This document shows positions 47,584-55,952 of a stretch of DNA of 64,000 bases, one piece after another. Source of the DNA: Microcaldota archaeon (GTDB lineage: Archaea; Micrarchaeota; Micrarchaeia; Micrarchaeales; Micrarchaeaceae). Position 1 is the stretch's first letter. Every line of letters begins with the position of its first letter. The translations under genes and the position numbers were made by a program. The stretch spans positions 62,001 to 126,000 of the forward strand of contig JAJZOR010000002.1 in the NCBI GenBank assembly GCA_021811435.1. Reading direction: 5' to 3'. The notes under the pieces are model-generated. The model did not search any database and was not told the DNA's origin. It saw only the letters and a list, made by a program, of their open reading frames with translations.

Positions 47584-47684
47584 ATTGTATTCACCATAGT
47601 CTACTCCGCCTTGAAGTTTAAATACACATAGCTATACTGAAGTATAGCGATACTGGTTTTAGGTTTCTATGCAAGGTTAGGCAG

Positions 47685-47849
47685 TTGCGGCGCGAGTACG
47701 ATGTACCGTTCACCCCGGAGAGCGACCCGAAAGTGGAGGCATACGGCTGCAATAGGATACCCATAGCCGGGTACCATGCCAGCCAGACCGCCACCGCAGT
47801 GGATGCCCTAGTCTGGGAGCTGTACGCAGCGGCCGGCAGCGGGCAATGA
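47685..47849 (+). CDS. Possible short gene or gene fragment
   Basis: A 54-aa frame from TTG 47685 (LRREYDVPFTPESDPKVEAY, then GCNRIPIAGYHASQTATAVD) ending at TGA 47849. Base composition and codon use look coding. The frame is open a little further upstream without an ATG, so it may be the C-terminal remnant of a larger gene. No family recognised. Confidence 0.35.
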   Translation: MRREYDVPFTPESDPKVEAYGCNRIPIAGYHASQTATAVDALVWELYAAAGSGQ

Positions 47850-47968
47850 GCCGCCGCTCTATTTAAGCGAGAATGCCTTGCGATGAGGCAGCGCTTTTGG
47901 CTCTTGCCCCGAACTGGGGCACTTGAAAAGTAATAATAATTATAAAATGCATAACTTACTGGGAGAGT

Positions 47969-48394
47969 ATGGCTGGACACGAAACACCCGTATGCCCTAC
48001 ACTAAATCTAATGCGCGTTATAGGCAAGAAATGGACAATACCGATAATGGAAGAGATCTACTTCTCCGATGGGAAGGCGTCGTTCAACGCCATCCAGGAT
48101 TCGCTGTCAGGCATAACGCCGAGGATGCTGAGCAAGAGCCTGGACGAGCTGCGCTCGTACTACCTGCTAAGCAGGAGCGAGAGCAATTTTGGCAATGTGC
48201 TGCACATCCAATACGAGCTCACGGACAAAGGGAAGAGGGTCGCTGACTTGATTAGGGATATCAAGGCATTGGGCAGGTGCTTCTACATGTACGAGACGAA
48301 TGCGTCGTGCAAGGACATTAAATGCAGCGCATGCGGCTTACTTGAAAGAGCCAAGGAAAAGCGCGAGGGTGCGTTCTTCACCGAGATACTGTGA
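47969..48394 (+). CDS. HxlR-family transcriptional regulator with C-terminal cysteines
   Basis: 141 aa. The winged helix reads VIGKKWTIPIMEEIYFSDGKASFNAI, ITPRMLSKSLDELRSYYLL and YELTDKGKRVADL. An N-terminal Cys (VCPTLN) is placed as in redox-sensing HxlR/QorR proteins, and a C-terminal extension has CKDIKCSACG, which could bind zinc or sense thiols. Monocistronic. Confidence 0.85.
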   Translation: MAGHETPVCPTLNLMRVIGKKWTIPIMEEIYFSDGKASFNAIQDSLSGITPRMLSKSLDELRSYYLLSRSESNFGNVLHIQYELTDKGKRVADLIRDIKALGRCFYMYETNASCKDIKCSACGLLERAKEKREGAFFTEIL

Positions 48395-48566
48395 CGCGGC
48401 TGTGCCGGCGGTTAGTTTTTTGCGATTTGATGCGGTAGAAACGGTCCATGCCCTGGCAGTATATGGATATTTAAGCTGTGTGGTATACATCCTGATAGCC
48501 GCCAGCGATTCTAGCAGGGTAGAAAAAGGATTAAATAAGTCACATGCGGAATATTAGTGTGATTTC

Positions 48567-49307
48567 ATGATGCTGATGGTGAGCGTGCAGAACCTTGCTG
48601 AGGCGAGGGAGGCCGTAAATGGGAACGCGGACATAGTAGACGTAAAGAACCTTGACGAGATATTCATAGGGGCCAACTACCCTCCGGTGATAAAGGAGGT
48701 GAGGGAAGCGTTCCCTAAGGAAAGGCACGTGAGCGTGACGCTGGGCTCGGTGCCAGAAGCGGTAGGCACGGTGGCACTTGCGGTCTACGGTGCTGCGGCC
48801 CTGAATGCCACATCCGTCAAGGTGGGATTCGTCAACATGTCGTATGAGACCGCGCTTAGGACCCTAAAGGAGAGCAAGAAGGCGCTGAAGGGGTTCGACA
48901 CCAAGCTCATAGCCGCCACGTTCGCAGACAGCCACCTTTACAAGGGCATAGACCCGAAGCTGGTAGTAAAGCTGGCCAAGGAGAGCGACAGCGACGGCGT
49001 ACTCATAGACACGCTTACGAAGGACGGGAGGAACCTCTTCGACTTCATGGACGAGGGCACGCTGAAGGGCCTGACGGACGAGGCTAAGGACCTCGGCATG
49101 AGCACTGCGCTTTCCGGCGCGCTTAAGATAAGCAACTTTGACACCCTGGTCAGGATAAACCCTGACATAGTAGGGGTGAGGGGCGCGGTATGCAAGGGCG
49201 AGGACAGGTACAAGGGGAGGGTCGACGCCAAGGCCGTAGCCAAAGTCAAGAGCGAGCTGGACATGAGGGTCGAAGGCGAGATAGAGGTCTTCAACGAGGC
49301 CAAGTAG
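48567..49307 (+). CDS. mfnB: (5-formylfuran-3-yl)methyl phosphate synthase-like protein (MfnB, UPF0264)
   Basis: 246 aa. The opening LMVSVQNLAEAREAV-NGNADIVDVKN and HVSVTLGSVPEAVGTVALAV match MfnB; the catalytic-type lysines in VKVGF and LIDTLTKDGRNLFDF are kept. MfnB condenses two triose phosphates to the furan precursor of methanofuran. No methanogenesis genes are visible here, so the product may serve another furan cofactor. First gene of a same-strand run to 52899. Confidence 0.87.
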   Translation: MMLMVSVQNLAEAREAVNGNADIVDVKNLDEIFIGANYPPVIKEVREAFPKERHVSVTLGSVPEAVGTVALAVYGAAALNATSVKVGFVNMSYETALRTLKESKKALKGFDTKLIAATFADSHLYKGIDPKLVVKLAKESDSDGVLIDTLTKDGRNLFDFMDEGTLKGLTDEAKDLGMSTALSGALKISNFDTLVRINPDIVGVRGAVCKGEDRYKGRVDAKAVAKVKSELDMRVEGEIEVFNEAK

Positions 49308-49323
49308 ACAGCAAGTGACCGCC

Positions 49324-49551
49324 ATGCTTATTGACGCTACAAAGAAGAACTGCAAGGGAGTAATAACCGAACTCGAAAAGGCGATGGCTGAGCTCAAGGA
49401 GGGCGACAACATCGAAACGATTGTCTATGGCGTGCCAAACAGGATGGACGTATACGCCTGGGCCAGGAGGAAGGGCCATACCATAGAAAAGGAACAGCGC
49501 AGCGGCGCCAACTTCAGAATCACGGTTATAAAAGGGCCCAAGACTTCCTGA
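49324..49551 (+). CDS. TusA/SirA-like sulfurtransferase-fold protein
   Basis: 75 aa from ATG 49324; GTG 49315 is possible. The pattern IDATKKNCKGVITELEKAM, GDNIETIVYG, DVYAWARRKGH and FRITVIKG follows TusA, with the active-site cysteine in NCKG (normally KCPGP; the proline after Cys is lost). It may relay sulfur or be a structural homologue. 16 bp after mfnB. Confidence 0.72.
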   Translation: MLIDATKKNCKGVITELEKAMAELKEGDNIETIVYGVPNRMDVYAWARRKGHTIEKEQRSGANFRITVIKGPKTS

Positions 49552-49582
49552 AATCAGCTGCTTAAGGCATTAACGTGATCCG

Positions 49583-50557
49583 ATGGAATATTCCAAGAAA
49601 GATTCAAAGCAATGGGCACGCGACAAGCTCGTAGGGCAGTGGACCACTATGGTCACGCCGTTCACAGAGGACGACGAGCTGGACGAGGAGGGGCTCAGGC
49701 GCAACGTAGACCATGTCCTTTCCCTGGGCACCAAGGGGATGGGGTTTTCATGGAACATGGGAGAATTCTGGAGCCTTACCAATGAGGAGAGGCTCAGGCT
49801 GATGGAAATCGCGCCGGATCTGGTGAGGAAGCGGTCTATGCTGGCTTTCCAGGTGACAGACACGTCCATCAAGGACGTCATCTCAATGGCGAGCAATGCG
49901 GAAGGGTTAGGCTACGACTTCGTGATATTAGGGCCTCCGTACATGGTGACCAAGACCGAGGAGCAGGTAATAAACTTCGTGCGCAAGGTAGCGGAAAAGG
50001 TAAACATAGGGATAGCGTTCTACAACTCGCCGCAGTTCGGCGTAGTGCTTTCGGCCAAGGGGCTGGCCAGGCTCGCCGAGATACAGAACCTGATAGCCAT
50101 AAAGGAGGCGAGCTTCAACACGCAGACCGGCATAGACACCCACCTGCTAGCCGGGGCCAACGCCGTGGTCAGCGTGCCTGATGAGGAGATATTCTTCTAT
50201 GAACAGTACTACAACTTCCACCAGCAGGTCATGTTCGCGAACACAAGCGACTGGAGGTTCGACACCAAGACAAAGCATGATTACGTCAAGTTCATAGACC
50301 TGGCGACGTCGGGCGAACTCGACAAGGCGCGCTCTGTTTACAAGGACGTTTATCCGGTAAAGAAGGTTTCCAGGAAGTGGTGGTCGCAAGTCGCGGCCAG
50401 GACCGGCGGCTCATTGCCCGTACAGATGGCCAAGTATTGGGGCGGGCTGATGGGCATGGCCGGAGGCCATGTCAGGCCGCCGGTCCTGGAACTTACGCAG
50501 GAGGAGATGGATGGGATAAGGAATGACCTGGCCGGACTGGGGCTTATAAATCCATAG
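49583..50557 (+). CDS. Dihydrodipicolinate synthase/N-acetylneuraminate lyase family aldolase
   Basis: 324 aa TIM barrel. Phosphate/carboxylate-binding region TPFTEDDELDEEGLRRNVDH, conserved Tyr in AFYNSPQFG and Schiff-base Lys in LIAIKEAS. The usual GxxGE is changed to GFSWNMGEFWSL, and the C-terminus is longer than that of DapA. It forms or cleaves C-C bonds with a pyruvate-like substrate; true DapA function is doubtful. In the mfnB-ubiD run. Confidence 0.82.
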   Translation: MEYSKKDSKQWARDKLVGQWTTMVTPFTEDDELDEEGLRRNVDHVLSLGTKGMGFSWNMGEFWSLTNEERLRLMEIAPDLVRKRSMLAFQVTDTSIKDVISMASNAEGLGYDFVILGPPYMVTKTEEQVINFVRKVAEKVNIGIAFYNSPQFGVVLSAKGLARLAEIQNLIAIKEASFNTQTGIDTHLLAGANAVVSVPDEEIFFYEQYYNFHQQVMFANTSDWRFDTKTKHDYVKFIDLATSGELDKARSVYKDVYPVKKVSRKWWSQVAARTGGSLPVQMAKYWGGLMGMAGGHVRPPVLELTQEEMDGIRNDLAGLGLINP

Positions 50558-50644
50558 CGGTAAAACCCCTATCCTTCAGATGGGAAATGAAAGCGGATGC
50601 GGAAGCAAAGGAGGATGTCACAAGCGCATGGTGCGGTGCAATGC

Positions 50645-52063
50645 ATGATAAAGGATCTTAGGGCTTACCTCGATTATCTCGATTCCAAGTCCAGGCTGGC
50701 CAGGATAAATGAGGAGGTCAAAACCGAGCTGGAGATAACTGCGATGACCGACACGGCCAACAGGGCGCGGAAGTACGACAGCAAGACTCTAATGTTCTCT
50801 AAGGTCGACGGCTACGACATGCCGGTTGCGACCAACCTGTTCGGCTCGATCAACACCCTCAGTGAGCTGCTCGGCAGTTTCTCTATATCGGATACGGTCC
50901 TTGGGATACTGCATCCAAAGCAATCCAGCGGCACTTCTGCGATGCTGAAGGGCGCCAAGGCCCTTATAGACTCGAAGCCGAAGGTCGAGGGCTTCAGCAC
51001 CAGGGGCTACGAGAAGCTGGGCGGCCTCGACGAACTGCCGATACTCAAATCATGGCCCAAGGATGCGGGCAGGTTCATAACGCTGCCGATGGTTGTCACA
51101 AGGAGCTATGAGGACGATTCGCTCAACGCCGGAGTATACAGGATGCAGGTGTTCGACAACAAGACCACGGGGATGCACTGGCAGGCCCAGAAGGGCGGCG
51201 CGCTGCATGCTTACGAGGCAGCGAAGCGCGGGAAGGCGCTGGACGTATCGGTAGCGATAGGGAGCGATCCGTTCAACGTGCTGGCGGCTGCCACGCCTCT
51301 GCCGCAGGGCATAAACGAGTTCGCGTTCGCAGGCATGACCAGGGGCTCGAGGACGCTTCTGGTGAAGAACGGCGATTATCCGCCGGTGCCTGCAAATTCC
51401 GAGATAATAATAAACGGCTATGTGGAGCCGGACGAACGGAGGGTCGAGGGGCCGTTCGGGGACCACACCGGCTACTATTCCATACCGGAGCCGGCCAATG
51501 TATTTCACATAAAGGAGATATACGCGAAGAAGAATGCGGTCTACTCTGCGAGCGTGGTGGGCTTCCCGTGGAACGAGGACGCAGTCATAGGACTCTTCAT
51601 GATGCAGTACCTCAAGCCCATGGTAAGCATGGTGAACGACAGCATAATAGACATATACCTGCCGCCGGAAGGCCTTTTCACTGACGTCTGCTTCATAAAG
51701 GTCAAGAAGAGGTTCCCGGGCGAGGCCAAGAAGGCCATGTTCTCCGTATTGGGTCTGGGCCAGCTCTCCTTCGTGAAGATGGTTGTAGCGTTCGACGACG
51801 ACATAGATATAACAGACCTTGGAAGGGTGCTGTGGGCCATGGCCACGCGGGTCGAGCCGGAGAGGGACGTGCAGGTGATAAAGGGCGCGCCTACCGACAC
51901 GCTGGATCACACTGCCAATCTTGCCGCGTACGGCTCGAAGATGCTGATTGACGCTACAAAGAAGACCAGGGGCGAGGGCTACAACAGGGATTGGCCGGAT
52001 ACGCTGTCCATGCCGAAGGACGTGATGGACAGCGCGGTGAGTAGATGGGAGAAATTGAAGTGA
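50645..52063 (+). CDS. ubiD: UbiD-family prenyl-FMN-dependent decarboxylase
   Basis: 472 aa from ATG 50645 (MIKDLRAYLDYLDS). Family motifs: AGVYRMQVFDNKTTGMHW, the prFMN/metal region with R and E, and EPDERRVEGPFGDHTGYYS, holding the catalytic Glu-Arg-Glu network. It reversibly decarboxylates aromatic or unsaturated acids using cofactor from UbiX (46233). The downstream UbiA-like gene overlaps its end, suggesting a quinone- or prenyl-aromatic pathway. Confidence 0.93.
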   Translation: MIKDLRAYLDYLDSKSRLARINEEVKTELEITAMTDTANRARKYDSKTLMFSKVDGYDMPVATNLFGSINTLSELLGSFSISDTVLGILHPKQSSGTSAMLKGAKALIDSKPKVEGFSTRGYEKLGGLDELPILKSWPKDAGRFITLPMVVTRSYEDDSLNAGVYRMQVFDNKTTGMHWQAQKGGALHAYEAAKRGKALDVSVAIGSDPFNVLAAATPLPQGINEFAFAGMTRGSRTLLVKNGDYPPVPANSEIIINGYVEPDERRVEGPFGDHTGYYSIPEPANVFHIKEIYAKKNAVYSASVVGFPWNEDAVIGLFMMQYLKPMVSMVNDSIIDIYLPPEGLFTDVCFIKVKKRFPGEAKKAMFSVLGLGQLSFVKMVVAFDDDIDITDLGRVLWAMATRVEPERDVQVIKGAPTDTLDHTANLAAYGSKMLIDATKKTRGEGYNRDWPDTLSMPKDVMDSAVSRWEKLK

Positions 52064-52899
52064 GGAGGGTACTCGCCTCGCTGTTCGTACCATGGATGAT
52101 AATCTACAATATATCATTCGTTTACATAGGCATGCTGCTCGCGCCAGGCGCCGGGCTGCGCGCCTTCGTCCTGATAACCGTAGCATTCATGTCCGCTAGG
52201 CTTGCCGCCCTGATAATGAACAGGTACCTGGGCAGGGAGCTGGACCTGAAGAACAGGAAGAAGCTAGAATCCGACGCGTCGCTCGCCGTGCCCAAGAACG
52301 TGATGCTCGCAAGTTTCGCCATTCTGGCAGCAGTCTTTATCTTCAGCGCGTACATGCTCAACACGCTTGCGCTGGCGCTCTCGCCAGTAGTGATATTGCT
52401 CTTCATAGTAGACCCGAAGCTGAAGAAGCACAGCGCTAGCAGGCATTTCAGCGTAGGCACCATAGAGAGCATAGACGTGCTTGCAGGCTATATAGGCGTG
52501 GCAGGGGCGTTCCCGTACTCGATAGGGCCGTACATACTCGTACTGGGGATGATATTCATTGGAAGCGGATTCGACATACTGTACTCAATAATACACATGG
52601 ATTTTGACAGGAAGCACGGGCTCAAGACGTATCCGGTAAGGTACGGCGCCAGGAACGCCCTCAGGATATCGGCTGCGCTGCACTACCTTGCATCTGCTAT
52701 GATACTGACCTTCGCGATCCTTACTGGTTATGTCATAGTGATTATCGGCGCGGTTGCGTCTGTGGTCGCGCTGATGTCCCAGCATGTGGGCATCGACCCC
52801 GACGACGACATAGGCGTATCCAGGAGGATAAATGTTTACAACGCGATGCTTGCGGCCATACTGCTGGTTTCCGTGGCACTCGCGAAATTTGCCGCTTGA
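52045..52899 (+). CDS. UbiA-family prenyltransferase
   Basis: 284 aa with about eight membrane helices. The first polyprenyl-diphosphate motif reads NRYLGRELDLKN, where the family norm is N-R-x-x-D-x-x-x-D; its first Asp is Gly here. The second is DILYSIIHMDFDRKHGLKTY, complete. It should prenylate an aromatic acid such as hydroxybenzoate or a futalosine-route naphthoate. Start 52045, or GTG 52060 overlapping the ubiD stop. Confidence 0.87.
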   Translation: MGEIEVRRVLASLFVPWMIIYNISFVYIGMLLAPGAGLRAFVLITVAFMSARLAALIMNRYLGRELDLKNRKKLESDASLAVPKNVMLASFAILAAVFIFSAYMLNTLALALSPVVILLFIVDPKLKKHSASRHFSVGTIESIDVLAGYIGVAGAFPYSIGPYILVLGMIFIGSGFDILYSIIHMDFDRKHGLKTYPVRYGARNALRISAALHYLASAMILTFAILTGYVIVIIGAVASVVALMSQHVGIDPDDDIGVSRRINVYNAMLAAILLVSVALAKFAA

Positions 52900-52991
52900 G
52901 GCAGGGGGTTTCGGAAAATATTATGATCTCCCCCTTATGAAGAATTTGCTTACGAATCAGATAACGTTAATTTGTCGTCGCAATCTAAGTG

Positions 52992-53029
52992 TGCATGTGG
53001 TGAGATTTGAACTCACGAACCCGCTAAGG
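52992..53029 (-). repeat. Distal att-like copy of tRNA-Leu 3' part
   Basis: 31 bp (52999-53029) are identical to 54415-54445, covering the T arm and variable arm of tRNA-Leu; over 38 bp there are two mismatches in the acceptor part. The acceptor is mutated, so it is not a tRNA. It marks the far end of a small tRNA-targeted insertion. Confidence 0.8.
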
Positions 53030-53225
53030 ATTTGAGAGTGTCTTCTAGCTGTTTTACGCCCATATTTCTAGCCATATTTCACACCAAAAAACAACATAAA
53101 TTTCTAAGCCAAAGCAGGTTCATCTGAACCATAAATTATTGCTGAGCAAGGTATATAAGCGACTAGCGTTCAGACTGACATGTTTAAAAATATATAAAAT
53201 ACAGCACGTTCATAACTTCGTTCCT

Positions 53226-53303
53226 CACGTGGGCTGGCGACCCAACGGCCTGCAAGCTAGCAACCTAGCAAGCGGTTGATTTTGCGGGGGGTCAAAATCA
53301 GCC
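53226..53303 (+). repeat. Conserved module with G-loop hairpin (copy 2)
   Basis: CACGTGGG (53226-53233), CTGCAAGC-TAGC-A-CTAG (from 53250), then a 34-nt hairpin unit at 53270-53303: AAGCGG, stem TGATTTTG/CAAAATCA and loop CGGGGGGT, then GCC. It aligns without gaps to the complement of 38605-38638; the differing stem positions change as pairs. Confidence 0.8.
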
Positions 53304-53482
53304 TTAACGCCTCCATGTCCTACAAAGTAGCCGCAGCAACCGTAGCTCGCCGTGCGACATCCAAAGATGTCTTAAAGGCGGTCGTAGGCTGCTAGGTCAG
53401 AGGACTTAACATAGTAGAAACATGAAGAGTGTAGAGAAAGGCTTATATATCTATTAGGGTATATATTTATTAGGTCTTAATT

Positions 53483-54043
53483 ATGCAACTGCAGAAAGAG
53501 GTCGTTCATTATCCTACGCTTAAGACGATATTGGCTATAGAAGAAGTAGTTAAGAAGGCCAACAACCCGGTTAGCAGGAACCAGATATTGGCTCGATTGC
53601 AGACGGGTGTAATGCGTTCTACGCTGAACCTTGCGCTTGACTACATGGAGAAGCGTGGTATGGTGCTTGAAACCAAGAAGGGCTTTATTTGGACATTCAA
53701 TCCTAGCAAGAAGCTAGAGAATGTGGAAAAGGAGAGTTTGGGGGCGATGAAGGGCAAAGACTCTCCAGAGATCCTAGCCATCAAGAGAAGGATAGAGCCA
53801 ACTCTGCGTAGTAACGATGTTAAGAAAGCTGCAGTATTCGGGTCGTTTGCTACTGGAACTGCAGGAAAAAACAGTGACGTTGACATTCTCGTCGAGTTTA
53901 CAAAGCCTAAGGGATTGGGTTTCGTTTCTTTGAAACTTGCGCTCGAAAAGAAACTAAAACGGCGGGTGGACCTGCTTACGTATGCCTCAATCAACCCGCA
54001 TATAAGAGATAGTATACTCAAAGAAGCGGTGGAGATCCTATGA
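53483..54043 (+). CDS. MNT-type nucleotidyltransferase antitoxin with N-terminal HTH (MntA-like)
   Basis: 186 aa. Residues about 1-80 form a winged helix (PVSRNQILARLQTGVMRSTL, then DYMEKRGMVLETKKGF). Residues about 100-186 hold the minimal nucleotidyltransferase motif GS-x10-DVD (GSFATGTAGKNSDVDILV) plus KKLKRRVDLLTY. MntA enzymes AMPylate and silence HepT toxins; the HTH suggests autoregulation. TATA-like TATATATTTATTAGG lies upstream. It overlaps the HEPN gene by 4 bp (ATGA). Confidence 0.87.
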   Translation: MQLQKEVVHYPTLKTILAIEEVVKKANNPVSRNQILARLQTGVMRSTLNLALDYMEKRGMVLETKKGFIWTFNPSKKLENVEKESLGAMKGKDSPEILAIKRRIEPTLRSNDVKKAAVFGSFATGTAGKNSDVDILVEFTKPKGLGFVSLKLALEKKLKRRVDLLTYASINPHIRDSILKEAVEIL

Positions 54044-54378
54044 AAAAGGATCCTGAAATTTTTCTAAAGCACATTCTGGAGAGTATAGAATACATAAATG
54101 AATATATGGGATTAAAATCAGAACAGGACTTTTTGGATTCGGTGGAAACACAAGATGCAGTTATGCGACGGCTGGCGGTTATAGGAGAGGCAGCAAAAGA
54201 TATCCCAGTCCCTCTGAGAGAGAAACATGCTGGAATTGAATGGAAGGCCATAATCGGACTTAAGAATGTGCTGGTGCATGAATACTTTGGAGTAGACATT
54301 GGAGTTATATGGCATATAGTTAAGGATGACCTGCCCAACCTGAAGTCTGAGATATCGGAGATGTTAAAAGAAGTATGA
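54040..54378 (+). CDS. HEPN toxin of DUF86 type (HepT-like), catalytic Arg replaced
   Basis: 112 aa four-helix HEPN protein: YINEYMGLKSEQDFLDS, AVMRRLAVIGEAAKDIP and IIGLKNVLVHEYFGVD. The RNase motif R-x4-H-x-Y is K-x4-H-x-Y here (KNVLVHEY); the Tyr that MntA modifies is present. Lys could weaken or abolish RNase activity. It is paired with the upstream MNT gene. Confidence 0.87.
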   Translation: MKKDPEIFLKHILESIEYINEYMGLKSEQDFLDSVETQDAVMRRLAVIGEAAKDIPVPLREKHAGIEWKAIIGLKNVLVHEYFGVDIGVIWHIVKDDLPNLKSEISEMLKEV

Positions 54379-54407
54379 AAATTCGCTTTTTCGATTGGGA
54401 AAATAGA

Positions 54408-54493
54408 TGCAGGGGGTGAGATTTGAACTCACGAACCCGCTAAGGGAACGAGCCCTGAACCCGTCACATTTGACCAGTCTTTGCTACCCCTGC
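54408..54493 (-). tRNA. tRNA-Leu (CAG anticodon)
   Basis: 86 nt, class II. Acceptor GCAGGGG/CCCCTGC, D arm with TGGTC loop, anticodon stem ACGGG/CTCGT around TTCAGGG (anticodon CAG), variable arm CCC-TTAGC-GGG, T arm GTGAG-TTCAAAT-CTCAC and discriminator A. Its 3' part is duplicated at 52999, so it is the target of the small element. Confidence 0.93.
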
Positions 54494-54691
54494 GCGTATT
54501 TAATCTGGAGTTACAGCATATAAATCTTATGTAACTTTTTGTTGATAATGGCGACAGTCGCTCTCATATGGCCATGTAGTCGGGCAGGATGATTGACCTG
54601 TCGCGCTTAAGAATGTATAAAAGTTTTAACGTCAAATTGATTTCATGGCTGGCGTGGCGGTGGGCGCGCTTTCTGATAAGCAGGTGTATCA

Positions 54692-55873
54692 ATGCAGATA
54701 GGGATAATAGGCGCGCCAAACAAGGGAAAGAGCACGCTCTTCTCAGCGCTTACGATGAACGAGGTGTCAATAGCGGATTATCCATTCACTACGATAGACC
54801 CGAATATAGGGGTAGCTTACGCCGTGGCCGAGTGCGTCGAGAAGGAGCTTTCCGTGAAATGCAGGGCGAGGAATTCCCTATGCGTAGACGGGGTGCGAAT
54901 GCTGCCGATAAACATAATAGACGTTGCAGGATTGGTCGAGGGCGCCCATGAAGGCAGGGGTATGGGGAACCAATTCCTGAATGATCTGGCCGGAGCGGAT
55001 GCCTATCTTTTGGTGGTTGACGCAAGCGGCAAGACCGATCCCGCAGGTTTGCATTCAGGACAGGACAACGATCCTGTCCAAGATGTGGTAACGGTCAAGA
55101 AGGAATTGGTGGCGTGGCTTGCAGGCATAGTGAAGGACCACATCGGAACTATGTCTAGAAACGCGGATGGCGCAGAGGCGCTTCACTCTGTGCTGGCTGG
55201 ATTGAAGGTCAGCAAAGACGAGATAACCGCATCGATAGAGAAGAGTTTCCTGACCTCGGGAAACATAAACTGGAGCGACAAGGACATCGAGACGTTTGCC
55301 GGAAACCTTATGGAAGTCTCTAAGCCTATCCTTATAGTCGCCAATAAAGCGGACTCGAAGGAGGCGCCCCGCCACATAGCCGACCTTAAGGCCAGGTTCG
55401 GCGACAAGAACGTGATAGGATGTTCCGCAGCCATAGAGCTGGCCTTGCGCAAGGCCGCCAAGCAGGGCATCATCTCGTATAATCCTGGCGGCAGGTCGTT
55501 CGAAATAAAAAAGCGGGACATCGGTGAGGAGCAGATGGCCGCACTCGAATACATGAGGGGCTTTATAGCAAAAGACGGCACCAACGTGCAAGCGGTCATA
55601 AACTACGCGGTTTTCAGCCTGCTGGACGATATAGTGGTATATCCGGTGGAGGACGAAAACAAATATACCGATCACTTCGGGAATGTTTTGCCTGACGCGA
55701 TACCAATACATAACGGATCCACAGCTTATGACCTGGCCGAAAGGATACACACGGACATAGCCAGGGGCATGCTTTACGCCATAGACGCAAAGAAGAAGAT
55801 GCGCGTGGCCAAGGACTACGTGCTGAAGAACAACGATGTCATAAAGATAGTAACCGCTGCGAGGCAGAAATGA
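54692..55873 (+). CDS. OBG/YchF-type GTPase with TGS domain
   Basis: 393 aa. P loop GIIGAPNKGKST, switch region YPFTTIDPNIG, G3 DVAGLVEGAHEGRGMG, G4 ANKAD. The last 60 residues (VYPVEDENKYTDHFG, AIPIHNGSTAYDLAERIH, ending LKNNDVIKIV) form a TGS domain. Archaeal members of this family bind ribosomes or RNA. The P loop has NKGKS where many have NVGKS. The gene stands alone. Confidence 0.93.
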   Translation: MQIGIIGAPNKGKSTLFSALTMNEVSIADYPFTTIDPNIGVAYAVAECVEKELSVKCRARNSLCVDGVRMLPINIIDVAGLVEGAHEGRGMGNQFLNDLAGADAYLLVVDASGKTDPAGLHSGQDNDPVQDVVTVKKELVAWLAGIVKDHIGTMSRNADGAEALHSVLAGLKVSKDEITASIEKSFLTSGNINWSDKDIETFAGNLMEVSKPILIVANKADSKEAPRHIADLKARFGDKNVIGCSAAIELALRKAAKQGIISYNPGGRSFEIKKRDIGEEQMAALEYMRGFIAKDGTNVQAVINYAVFSLLDDIVVYPVEDENKYTDHFGNVLPDAIPIHNGSTAYDLAERIHTDIARGMLYAIDAKKKMRVAKDYVLKNNDVIKIVTAARQK

Positions 55874-55952
55874 ATGCGATGTCCTGTGTCCGCAATCGAA
55901 ACTTCCGCTAAAATAAAAAGCTTTATAAGCACCGTTAAACAACAATGTATCG

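Larger units (their letters stand above)
52900..53482. other. Gene-free region with tRNA-Leu fragment and hairpins
   Basis: No supported gene. It holds the duplicated tRNA-Leu 3' fragment (52992-53029), two CCATATTTC repeats near 53062-53082, the palindrome GGTTCATCTGAACC near 53119, the conserved CACGTGGG-to-hairpin module (53226-53303), and a GACATC/GATGTC hairpin near 53357. Confidence 0.7.
52999..54445 (-). mobile_element. Small tRNA-Leu-linked integrated element (remnant)
   Basis: Bounded by the tRNA-Leu 3' repeat copies, with about 1.4 kb between them. It contains a hairpin module related to that of the tRNA-Pro element and an MNT/HEPN toxin-antitoxin pair, but no integrase. Orientation of the module relative to the tRNA is the same as in the large element. 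Probably a deletion derivative or a non-autonomous relative. Confidence 0.7.

Noticed and set aside
47618-47980. 120-aa minus-strand frame before the HxlR gene
   Set aside because: Composition is basic and low-complexity, with no motif; the plus-strand frame at 47685-47849 looks more coding, and the frame overlaps the HxlR promoter.
50611-50626. GGAGGATGTCACA before ubiD, identical to the TnpB right end
   Set aside because: No hairpin GAAGCCCAC partner or TnpB sequence is next to it; the match is short and probably reflects SD-like sequence.
51947-51965. 19-nt identity between the tusA-like gene start (about 49328) and the ubiD 3' part
   Set aside because: Both encode IDATKK; DAT-K is normal at that place in UbiD proteins, so chance plus codon bias explains it.
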